From: Chitinophaga caeni | GTDB lineage: Bacteria; Bacteroidota; Bacteroidia; Chitinophagales; Chitinophagaceae | Assembly: GCF_002557795.1 (NCBI RefSeq) | Contig: NZ_CP023777.1 | Coordinates: forward strand, 2,923,001-2,987,000 | Length of the DNA: 64,000 nucleotides | Direction: 5' to 3' | Part shown: positions 8,735-16,063 of the stretch, in pieces | How positions within the stretch are numbered: the first letter of the stretch is position 1 | Layout of the letters: each line of letters begins with the position of its first letter | The notes under the pieces: generated by a model | Told to the model about the DNA's origin: nothing | Database searches by the model: none | The model's input: only the letters and a program-made list of their open reading frames with translations | Program-made: the position numbers and the translations under genes

Positions 8735-9157
8735 TTAAGCCGGGGATTTATGTACTAAATCCTTCAAGGTCTTGTTTTCTAATATTTTAAGCGAGGCATC
8801 CCTTACACGGCTCATGACTTCGTGTAAGCCGCAAATGGTTTCATCGCGGCAATTTTCACAACGTTCATAATAGTTTAAACTCACGCAGGGGAGTAATGCG
8901 ATGGGGCCATCGAGTAAGCGTATAATTCTAGCTAAAGGAATCTCCTTCGGGGTACGCATCAGGTAATAACCGCCACCTTTTCCTTTCTTACTGCCGAGAA
9001 TACCTGCATTTTTTAATTCCAGCAGGATATTCTCCAAGAACTTGATGGAGATATTTTTTTCCTTCGCAATTTCCGATATCAGGATCGGGCCTTTATCTGA
9101 GTTTTCGGCCAAATGAATCAATGCGTGAAACGCGTACTGTGTTTTCTTTGATAACAT
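8735..9157 (-). CDS. Rrf2-family transcriptional regulator
   Basis: A dimeric winged-helix DNA-binding protein of the IscR/CymR/NsrR family, 140 residues. The N-terminal helix-turn-helix spans about residues 25-60 (ISEIAKEKNISIKFLENILLELK), with the family wing KKGKGGGYYL at 58-66. Four cysteines, Cys91, 100, 103 and 109, cluster in the region where iron-sulfur Rrf2 proteins bind their cluster. Whether one binds here is inference. It lies directly upstream of cysH-cysD-cysN in the same direction but has its own terminator. A role as the sulfate-operon regulator is likely by context but unproven. Its promoter overlaps TGCAA/TTGCA inverted repeats that could be its own operator. Confidence 0.9.
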   Translation of the reverse strand: MLSKKTQYAFHALIHLAENSDKGPILISEIAKEKNISIKFLENILLELKNAGILGSKKGKGGGYYLMRTPKEIPLARIIRLLDGPIALLPCVSLNYYERCENCRDETICGLHEVMSRVRDASLKILENKTLKDLVHKSPA

Positions 9158-9207
9158 AATTTTCTCCTAGATTGATAGCATTCCCGATCGGGTTACCGCA
9201 ACATGAA

Positions 9208-9249
9208 TGCACAATTGTTGCAAATATAACGGTTTCTGCAATAGTTGCA
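9208..9249 (-). promoter_or_regulatory. Promoter and candidate operator of the Rrf2 gene
   Basis: The -7 box TATATTTG (minus strand, 9228-9221) is flanked by two dyads, TGCAATAGTTGCA at 9237-9249 (arms TGCAA/TTGCA) and TGCACAATTGTTGCA at 9208-9222 (imperfect). One lies in the -7/-33 spacer and the other overlaps the start region, as expected for autoregulation. Confidence 0.5.
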
Positions 9250-9290
9250 CTCAATATATGACAGCTTGTCGTTTGCCTGTAGTATCGAAT

Positions 9291-10007
9291 TTAGAACCGC
9301 AATACATCCTTCATCGTGAAAACACCCTTCTTATCATGGATGAACTCGGCTGCTGCTATTGCTCCCGCGGCAAATCCCTCGCGGGAATGGGCGGTATGTT
9401 TTATCTCGATATCATCGATTTTGGATGTGTAAGTTACGCTGTGCGTTCCCGGTGTTGGATCAATCCTTTCGGAAGTGATGCCCAATTCTTTCACCTCGCT
9501 GGCAAAACCATCGACCCAGGAATCTTTTCGTGGGTTGATTTCGATTATTTGCTTGGCCAAGGATATCGCTGTTCCGCTGGGGGCGTCCTTTTTTTGTGTA
9601 TGATGGATTTCATGCATACGCACGTTGTATTCGGGGTGGGGGGCCATCAATTCCGCCAACCTTTTATTCAACTCGAAGAATATATTTACCCCGATACTGA
9701 AATTGCTCGTGCATAAGAAGCTATGATTACCTGCCTTGCATTGTTCTTCTACTTCCGGAAGTTTTTCTAACCAACCGGTTGTTCCGACAACAACGGGAAC
9801 TCCGGCTGCAAAACATTTCATGATGTTGCCGTATGCCGTAGCGGGCGTCGTAAATTCAATTGCCACATCAGCCTTCGATAGTGCTTCTTTTTCTAATAAA
9901 TGTTGACTGTCGAAATCAATTTTATATATGATTTCGTGTCCTTTTTCCAAGGCGATTTTTTCAATCGCTTTGCCCATTTTCCCGTAGCCGATCAATGCAA
10001 TTTTCAT
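9291..10007 (-). CDS. dapB: 4-hydroxy-tetrahydrodipicolinate reductase (DapB)
   Basis: NAD(P)H-dependent reductase in the diaminopimelate/lysine pathway, supplying peptidoglycan and lysine. It has 238 residues, slightly shorter than the E. coli enzyme as usual for Bacteroidota. The nucleotide-binding motif GYGKMG is at residues 7-12. The catalytic EIHHTQKKDAPSGTA contains His135-His136, Lys140 and the SGT substrate loop. It is the last gene visible in hydrolase-parA-parB-DUF5683-dapB, with a 49-base gap after the DUF5683 gene. lepB often follows in relatives but does not here; an Rrf2 gene with its own promoter comes next. Confidence 0.96.
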   Translation of the reverse strand: MKIALIGYGKMGKAIEKIALEKGHEIIYKIDFDSQHLLEKEALSKADVAIEFTTPATAYGNIMKCFAAGVPVVVGTTGWLEKLPEVEEQCKAGNHSFLCTSNFSIGVNIFFELNKRLAELMAPHPEYNVRMHEIHHTQKKDAPSGTAISLAKQIIEINPRKDSWVDGFASEVKELGITSERIDPTPGTHSVTYTSKIDDIEIKHTAHSREGFAAGAIAAAEFIHDKKGVFTMKDVLRF

Positions 10008-10056
10008 AGTGCTGGTATTTAGCGCAAATGAGTTTAGTGTAACTGTTATTATTGAT

Positions 10057-10794
10057 TTAGAATCTTAAACTGGCAAATCCGCCCCGGTTGTACTTGCGGC
10101 CGCGTTTATTGCCAATCTGGAGGTTGATGCCGATGCCGATTGCCTGGTTATTGATAATCTTCGGGGTGATATACATGCTGAGGTCATCCGAAATATCAAA
10201 TTGTTTGAGGTGGGCAAAAACGGTTGCATCCACGATATTCAGACCGTATGCCAAAGCAAAAACTAGTACCGAGTAATCGACATATTGCCGGTAGGCGTCC
10301 CGGAGGTAAACGAGATCCGAATTCGTATATTTGAAATCATCTGTATAATTCGGGTTGCCTTGGTTGGCGATCCGCATCCGGTACGCGTCCCTATAAAGCT
10401 TGTAATTATCGAGGTTCGATATAAAGAAACCCGCGCTGATACCCAGGGCGGCATACACGATCGGTATTTTCCAGTATTCCCGGTTATAAGCCTGGCCCAT
10501 GCCCGGTAGAACCGCGCTGTAAAATGCTGCTTTCCCGGGATCATGTTCGCCTTTCGGGTTCAGTTTAACTTTAGCCTTTACGGAAGAGTCCGGTTGGATC
10601 GAATTGATAATTAAAGACGTGTCAACTACCGGTTGCGATAAAGTATCCCTCAACTTTGCCGTATTGGCCAAATCGATAGAATCTTGCATTATCTTGGCCT
10701 TGCGTGCCGAATCCATTCTCTGTGCCTGTGCCTGCCCTGTAATTAAAAGTATCATCAACAGGGAAAACCCCCGTTGGATGAATTTTTTTTGCAT
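10057..10794 (-). CDS. DUF5683 domain protein, secreted or membrane
   Basis: A protein of about 245 residues of the DUF5683 family, regularly found between parB and dapB in Bacteroidota; its function is unknown. I place the start at ATG 10794, giving a signal peptide (MQKKFIQRGFSLLMILLITG, cleavage near AQA-QR). An in-frame ATG at 10857 would overlap parB by more than 50 bases and put 21 charged residues before the signal. The conserved core PGMGQAYNREYWKIPIVYAALG is followed by two predicted membrane segments around GISAGFFIS and VLVFALAYGLNIVDA. The C-terminus, with the YITPKII and GIGINLQI strands, suggests envelope association. Confidence 0.8.
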   Translation of the reverse strand: MQKKFIQRGFSLLMILLITGQAQAQRMDSARKAKIMQDSIDLANTAKLRDTLSQPVVDTSLIINSIQPDSSVKAKVKLNPKGEHDPGKAAFYSAVLPGMGQAYNREYWKIPIVYAALGISAGFFISNLDNYKLYRDAYRMRIANQGNPNYTDDFKYTNSDLVYLRDAYRQYVDYSVLVFALAYGLNIVDATVFAHLKQFDISDDLSMYITPKIINNQAIGIGINLQIGNKRGRKYNRGGFASLRF

Positions 10795-10804
10795 CCTTTG
10801 AGCC

Positions 10805-11719
10805 TTATTTTTCACCGTATAAAGATATTTTTTCCAGGATACTCTCCAGTTCTTCATCTGAATAGAATTCGATCTGGATGTTTCCTTTCCCGTTCTTGCT
10901 CCTATCTAGTTTAACTTTCGTTGCAAAATGGGAAGCCAGTTTATCTTCGATCCTCTTGTATGCCGGTGGTAAGCCAGGGAGGGTCTTTTTTTCATTACCC
11001 TTATTGGCCTGGTGCATCCTGCGCACGAGCTCTTCGGTTTGACGAACGGACAAGCCGTTTTTCGTGATTTCGTTATAAACAAAAAGTTGCTTGTCAACGT
11101 TTTCGATGCTGATCAAAGCCCTTGCGTGCCCCATTGAAATTGTCCCGTTCCTAACGGCCACCTGGATGTCTGGGGGCAGTTTTAACAGGCGCATATAATT
11201 CGTAACGGTGCTGCGTTCTTTCCCCATCCGGTCGGCCACCTGTTCTTGCGTAAATACACATTCGTCCATTAGCCTCTTATAACTCAAGGCTATCTCGATA
11301 GCATTCAAGTTTTCACGCTGCAAATTTTCGAGCAAAGCCAGCTCCAATAATTCTTGGTCGTTGGCTTGGCGGATGTATGCCGGGATATCTTTCAAGCCGG
11401 CCATCTTACTGGCGCGGAGCCTTCTTTCACCGGCAATCAGTTGGAACTTTTTTCCTACCCTGGCAACGGTGATCGGTTGGATCACGTCGTGCAGTTTAAT
11501 AGAATGACTCAATTCCTGTAATGCCTGTTCATCAAAATCCCTACGGGGTTGCTTCGGGTTGACATCGATATCCTTCAGCGGGATGCGCTCGATACCGGTT
11601 GCAGTGGCAACAATTTGTTTGTCCAATGCACTTGAAGTTTGTTTCAACTCGGTATCGATGTTTTGTAACAGCGAGCGGATACCTTTACCCAACGCCGCTT
11701 TCTTATTCGGATTGGTCAT
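10805..11719 (-). CDS. parB: Chromosome partitioning protein ParB
   Basis: Centromere-binding CTPase of the ParB/Spo0J family, 304 residues. The order is the N-terminal nuclease-like/CTP domain with GERRLRASKMAG and ENLQRENLNAIEIA motifs, the helix-turn-helix (TQEQVADRMGKERSTVTNYMR), a linker, and a short C-terminal dimerisation part ending FYSDEELESILEKI. It overlaps the end of parA by 17 bases, indicating translational coupling. No consensus parS site was found in the window by eye. Confidence 0.95.
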   Translation of the reverse strand: MTNPNKKAALGKGIRSLLQNIDTELKQTSSALDKQIVATATGIERIPLKDIDVNPKQPRRDFDEQALQELSHSIKLHDVIQPITVARVGKKFQLIAGERRLRASKMAGLKDIPAYIRQANDQELLELALLENLQRENLNAIEIALSYKRLMDECVFTQEQVADRMGKERSTVTNYMRLLKLPPDIQVAVRNGTISMGHARALISIENVDKQLFVYNEITKNGLSVRQTEELVRRMHQANKGNEKKTLPGLPPAYKRIEDKLASHFATKVKLDRSKNGKGNIQIEFYSDEELESILEKISLYGEK

Positions 11720-12524
11720 CTTTGGAAACTAGAATTTTATCTTTGTTTTGGATCTTGGTGAAATCGTGCTTTTGCAATATTTCCTTGGCCAAGTTAAGGT
11801 AGTTGATGGCTCCCGTGCTGGAAGCATCGTACATGATAACGGATTTACCGAAGCTCGGCGCTTCGCCCAGCTTGGTATTCCTGTGTATGATGGTATTGAA
11901 TACGCTTTCTTCGAAATGCTGTTTTACTTCATCCACCACCTGGTTGCTGAGTCGTAGCCTGCCATCGTACATGGTCATCAGGATACCTTCAATTTCCAAG
12001 TCGGTATTTAGCCTGCTTTGAACGATCTTGATGGTATTGAGTAATTTACCCAGTCCTTCCAAGGCGAAGAATTCACATTGTACCGGGATAATTACCGAGT
12101 TGGCAGCCACCAGGGCATTCACGGTAATTAAACCGAGGGAAGGGGAGCAGTCAAGAATTACGAAATCGTAATCATCTTTCACCGAATCGATCACCTGCTT
12201 CATCACGCGCTCGCGGTTAGGATGGTTGATCAGTTCCAGCTCTGCACCGACTAAGTCAATGTGCGAAGGTAAAACCTTTAAGTTCGGTGTATCGGACTCC
12301 AGGACTACATCTTTAGCTTGCACATCGTTGACCATACAATCGTACAGGCTTTGTTGAACATTCCGAAGGTCAAATCCCAAACCCGTGGTGCTATTGGCCT
12401 GGGGGTCAGCATCCACGAGCAATGTCTTGTATTCCAGTACTGCTAGGCTGCTGGCCAGGTTAATAGCGCTGGTCGTTTTACCGACGCCCCCTTTCTGATT
12501 GGCGATTGCTATAATTCTTGCCAT
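11703..12524 (-). CDS. parA: Chromosome partitioning ATPase ParA (Soj)
   Basis: A Walker-type ParA ATPase that positions chromosome origins together with ParB. It has 273 residues. The deviant Walker A KGGVGKTT is at residues 11-18, followed by Walker A' LLVDADPQANST and Walker B FVILDCSPSLG. There is no N-terminal DNA-binding extension, so it is a chromosomal Soj type and not a plasmid autorepressor. It is first of the tightly packed parA-parB-DUF5683-dapB set, 34 bases after the hydrolase gene, which probably shares the promoter. Confidence 0.96.
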   Translation of the reverse strand: MARIIAIANQKGGVGKTTSAINLASSLAVLEYKTLLVDADPQANSTTGLGFDLRNVQQSLYDCMVNDVQAKDVVLESDTPNLKVLPSHIDLVGAELELINHPNRERVMKQVIDSVKDDYDFVILDCSPSLGLITVNALVAANSVIIPVQCEFFALEGLGKLLNTIKIVQSRLNTDLEIEGILMTMYDGRLRLSNQVVDEVKQHFEESVFNTIIHRNTKLGEAPSFGKSVIMYDASSTGAINYLNLAKEILQKHDFTKIQNKDKILVSKDDQSE

Positions 12525-12558
12525 TGTATATTATAAGTGTTCAAAGTTAAAAGGACGA

Positions 12559-13239
12559 TCACACGTCTATTGTTTCCCCGATTCCAGGTAATATCAGCTC
12601 TAAGCCGGCTTCTTTAAATGCTTGTACCGCTTTTGCATGATCTATTTTGATATAGCCGAATGTATCGTAATGTACCCCGACAATTTTATTACATTGAATC
12701 ATCTTGGCCGCTTCAATGGCATCATCAATCCCCATCGTGAAGTTATCACCAATCGGTAAGATGGCAAAACCCAGTTCGGCATATTTGGGAACCAATTGCA
12801 TATCCAGCGTTAACGCGGTATCTCCACTGAAATAAAACGTTCCGTCCGTGGTTTTGAATATAAATCCCATCGGGCTCCCGCCGTAAGAACCATCAGGTAA
12901 CCCGCTGGAGTGCTGTGCCGCGGTACATTTCACCGTACCGAAGCTGAAATTCCATTGCCCGCCGGTATTCATTGGGTGGGCTTTCTCAATTCCCTGTTTC
13001 AGTGTCCACATCACGATCTCGTAGTTCGAAACGACTTTCGCACCGGTGCGCTTCGCTAAACTAACCAGGTCGGCTACATGATCTTCATGACCGTGGGAAA
13101 CAAAAATATAATCAGCCTCAATGCTCGAAATATCAATTTTTTTTGCCAACTCGTTCGGAGTAATAAATGGGTCGAATAAAATTTTCTTTCCCTGGATATC
13201 TACATTGAAACAAGAATGGCCATAATAGGTAAGCTTCAT
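12559..13239 (-). CDS. Metal-dependent hydrolase, UPF0173 / beta-lactamase fold
   Basis: A small metallo-beta-lactamase-fold protein of the UlaG-like UPF0173 group, 226 residues from ATG 13239 (MKLTYYGHSCF). An upstream in-frame start at 13275 would add twelve residues not seen in the family. Metal-binding motifs are GHSCF, SHGHEDHVAD (the HxHxDH box), HSSG, FSGDTAL and GVHYDTFG. The substrate is unknown. It is the first gene of the unit leading into parA-parB. A -7 box, TATTTTTG, lies 33 bases upstream. Confidence 0.88.
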   Translation of the reverse strand: MKLTYYGHSCFNVDIQGKKILFDPFITPNELAKKIDISSIEADYIFVSHGHEDHVADLVSLAKRTGAKVVSNYEIVMWTLKQGIEKAHPMNTGGQWNFSFGTVKCTAAQHSSGLPDGSYGGSPMGFIFKTTDGTFYFSGDTALTLDMQLVPKYAELGFAILPIGDNFTMGIDDAIEAAKMIQCNKIVGVHYDTFGYIKIDHAKAVQAFKEAGLELILPGIGETIDV

Positions 13240-13558
13240 ATTGTAAAAATAGTTTATAATTACCCAATCGGACAAAAATACAACGAATACCCAAAATTCA
13301 GGCCAAGGAGATCGTATTATTTATTCACAATGGAAAACGGTTCTCAACCGGGTTTCAATATTCAAAGATTGGTTATCAATGCACATAGCCCTCTTACATT
13401 CTTGAATAATCGATACTTTTGCAAGTAATATACAATTTTTTTTGAGCTCATCCGTCTTCTCATGACACGAAAGGAAAGGCCCGGGTTGAATTTAACTTTT
13501 CAAATCAACACCAAGCATTTAATTTCGATCATTTTAGGAACCAATATTCTGATTATTA
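13240..13558. other. Divergent intergenic region
   Basis: This 319-base AT-rich spacer separates the minus-strand hydrolase/par unit from the plus-strand phosphoesterase. It carries the hydrolase -7 box TATTTTTG (minus strand, 13280-13273). Apart from that I see no gene, repeat or RNA structure. Confidence 0.5.
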
Positions 13559-14830
13559 ATGCGCCAAGGACTTAATTACTGGTTGATCGTTTTAGTATTA
13601 TTGATTATAGATCTGTACGTTTTCATGGCCGTGCGGGCCGTGGTTAGGAACAGGTCGGAACGTAACAAGAGAATTGTATATTTTGCTTACTGGGGATTTG
13701 CTGCGATCGTGTATATCGTGATGCTGACATTTAATTTTAAATCGGTGCATTGGGAGCAACATCCTGAAGCCCGCAGCTACGTGATCAGCTTGGTGATGGG
13801 GCAATTTTTTGCGAAGGCAATCGCGATCTTATTTATGATCGTTGATGACCTTAGGAGGTTTATTATTTGGTCCATCGATCGTTTCAAACGTTTCCGAACA
13901 CCGAGGGAGCAGCAGCAGCTAAGGGAAGGTATCAGCCGCTCGAAATTCATTACCAGCCTGGGCTTGTTAATGGGTGGCGGCATGTTTGCAACCTTGGCTT
14001 ATGGTTTTTCAAACAAGTATAATTATCATATCCGCAGGGTGAAACTGCATTTCTCTAACTTGCCCCAAGCTTTTAAAGGACTTAAGATCGTCCAAGTATC
14101 AGATATCCATTCCGGCAGCTTTAATAATAAACAAGCCGTTGAGCGCGGTGTTGCCATGATCAATGCGCAGAAGGCAGATTTGATCCTCTTTACCGGTGAT
14201 TTGGTAAATGATCGTGCCGTTGAAATGGAGCATTATATGGATGTTTTTAACAAGATCCAAGCGCCGATGGGCGTATATTCAACCCTTGGAAATCATGATT
14301 ACGGTGATTATTACCCTTGGCCCGATTATGATCAATTCCACCACAGCCGCCAGAAGGAAGCCAACTTGCAGCAAGTTAAGGATACGCATGCCGAACTTGG
14401 CTGGCGATTGATGATGAATGAAAATATCATCTTTGAGCGGGGTGAAGATAAAATAGCCCTGGTAGGTATCGAAAATTGGAGTGTCAATCACCGATTCCCG
14501 CGGAAAGGTGATATGCCGAAGGCCATGGCAGGTACGGAAGGTATTCCATTTAAAATATTAATGTCGCATGATCCTTCGCATTGGGACGCCCAAGTGAGGC
14601 CGGAGTATCCCGATGTGGATCTGACGCTTGCCGGGCATACCCATGGAATGCAATTCGGCATCGAGATACCATATTTTAAATGGAGTCCCGCCCAATATCT
14701 TTATAAACAATGGGCCGGATTATATAAAGAAAATAGACAAATGCTATATGTTAACCGCGGTTTCGGATTTTTAGGCTATCCCGGCAGGGTAGGTATCCTA
14801 CCGGAAATTACGGTGATCGAATTGGCTTAA
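13559..14830 (+). CDS. Membrane-anchored metallophosphoesterase
   Basis: Calcineurin-like phosphoesterase of the YkuE/YaeI type, 423 residues. The N-terminal 140 residues contain three or four hydrophobic segments (YWLIVLVLLIIDLYVFMAV, the segment near residue 45, and MGQFFAKAIAILFMIV) and a further helix near residue 140. The catalytic domain then shows Asp182-x-His184 in VSDIHSG, TGDLVND, GNHDYGD, MSHDP and the GHTHGMQFG metal site. Relatives act on phosphate esters at the membrane, including UDP-2,3-diacylglucosamine-like lipids, but the substrate here is unknown. It is a single-gene unit. Confidence 0.9.
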   Translation: MRQGLNYWLIVLVLLIIDLYVFMAVRAVVRNRSERNKRIVYFAYWGFAAIVYIVMLTFNFKSVHWEQHPEARSYVISLVMGQFFAKAIAILFMIVDDLRRFIIWSIDRFKRFRTPREQQQLREGISRSKFITSLGLLMGGGMFATLAYGFSNKYNYHIRRVKLHFSNLPQAFKGLKIVQVSDIHSGSFNNKQAVERGVAMINAQKADLILFTGDLVNDRAVEMEHYMDVFNKIQAPMGVYSTLGNHDYGDYYPWPDYDQFHHSRQKEANLQQVKDTHAELGWRLMMNENIIFERGEDKIALVGIENWSVNHRFPRKGDMPKAMAGTEGIPFKILMSHDPSHWDAQVRPEYPDVDLTLAGHTHGMQFGIEIPYFKWSPAQYLYKQWAGLYKENRQMLYVNRGFGFLGYPGRVGILPEITVIELA

Positions 14831-15240
14831 GAGCGTGTTCCGCGCTCCAATGTCGGTGTTCCGGGCTCCAACACTGCTGTTCTGAACTCTGAAGTTGATG
14901 CCCCGGTTACTCCAATGGCTTGGGTACTCGGGCTAAAAAGTGCTTAAACTTGCAAGTTTTCCCGGTTTACCCCAATACTCCCACATCTGCTTAAATACGA
15001 TTGAAAGTTAATCATCTCGGAAAGTACATTAAAAATAGTTATGAATTAATTTTTTTGTAATATAAAATTGCTTGTTAATATATACCTTGTGTAAATATTA
15101 GCCCCATTCTAGACAGCTTTATTAATTCTTAGCATGAATTTTGTAAAATCTTAACAAATCAAAGAATTATGTCTAAGTGACTGGGGGTGGAACAGTATTT
15201 ATTCGTCTTAATTACAAACAAAGGATTAAACTATTTTTTT
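14831..15240. other. Intergenic region with short degenerate tandem repeat
   Basis: Directly after the phosphoesterase stop lie three decayed copies of a 21-bp unit (14835-14897; the first two share GTGTTCCG-GCTCCAA). The rest is AT-rich leader sequence for the outer-membrane protein gene, with no other recognisable feature. Confidence 0.5.
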
Positions 15241-15840
15241 ATGAAAAAACTATTCATCGCCGCGTTGCTGATGTCTGTAGTAGCCATATCTACAGTTAAT
15301 GCCCAAAGATTTGTTAGATTCGGTATCAAGGGTGGAGCCAATATCCAGCAATTGGATGCAGACGGTTTCGAAAACGGTTTTAAATGGGGCTACCATTTGG
15401 GTGGCTTGGTCCAGGTGAATATCGCCAAAGGTTTCGGTGTTCAGGGCGAGGTTATCTTCTCGGAATCCAAACAAAGAACGACGAACCAGTTCTCAACCAT
15501 TTATCAAACGGATCCTACATCAGACGATATAGACGTTAAACTGAATTACCTCAGTATTCCCATCTTAGCTAACATTCCGATCGCTATGAACCAAAGGCTG
15601 AAATTGCAAGTTGGTCCGCAATACAGCATCTTGCTTAGCAAAAAAGATAACCTTTGGCAAAATGGTAAAAATGCATTCAAAAGCGGTGATTTCGCCGTGG
15701 TTGGAGGACTTTGGTTACAATTGCCGATCGTTAACTTAAGCGCCCGTTACGGTATCGGTTTAAATGATATCAACGATCTAACAGACACAAAAAGTTGGAA
15801 AAATCAAACTATCCAACTGGGTGTAGGCGTCACGTTATAA
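15241..15840 (+). CDS. Outer-membrane beta-barrel protein
   Basis: A 199-residue porin-like barrel of the Bacteroidota OMP_b-brl type. A start at ATG 15241 gives a clean signal peptide (MKKLFIAALLMSVVAISTVNA, cleavage before QRF); an earlier in-frame start at 15187 is an artefact of the open leader. The mature part alternates polar and hydrophobic residues (FVRFGIKGGANIQQL, YHLGGLVQVNIAKGFGVQ, LNYLSIPILANIPI, LKLQVGPQYSILL) and ends in the strand TIQLGVGVTL, as expected of eight-stranded barrels. The transported molecule, if any, is unknown. It is monocistronic, with a strong terminator. Confidence 0.85.
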   Translation: MKKLFIAALLMSVVAISTVNAQRFVRFGIKGGANIQQLDADGFENGFKWGYHLGGLVQVNIAKGFGVQGEVIFSESKQRTTNQFSTIYQTDPTSDDIDVKLNYLSIPILANIPIAMNQRLKLQVGPQYSILLSKKDNLWQNGKNAFKSGDFAVVGGLWLQLPIVNLSARYGIGLNDINDLTDTKSWKNQTIQLGVGVTL

Positions 15841-15883
15841 GATGTCTTCACAACACCTCTTTAATTTATAAGAAAATATTTAT

Positions 15884-15933
15884 AAGCGTTTCACTTGGTA
15901 TTATAGCAATTTGCCAAGTGAAACGCTTTTTTT
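15884..15933 (+). terminator. Strong terminator after the barrel protein gene
   Basis: A perfect 15-bp stem, AAGCGTTTCACTTGG with CCAAGTGAAACGCTT, has a loop of about 15 bases and is followed by a T run. Confidence 0.9.
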
Positions 15934-16063
15934 AGCTATCTTTCGCCCGGTTTAATAGTTCAATCCTATTGGCATCAAAGTTGTCAATATAGTATAAAAC
16001 CATAAAAGAAGACTTCTAGTTATGTTGACTGACAGCTTGTCTTTTAGGCTTTAAATTAATCAG

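Noticed and set aside
9207..9716. 169-residue plus-strand ORF opposite dapB
   Set aside because: It overlaps the conserved dapB gene and the Rrf2 promoter, and has no recognisable protein features.
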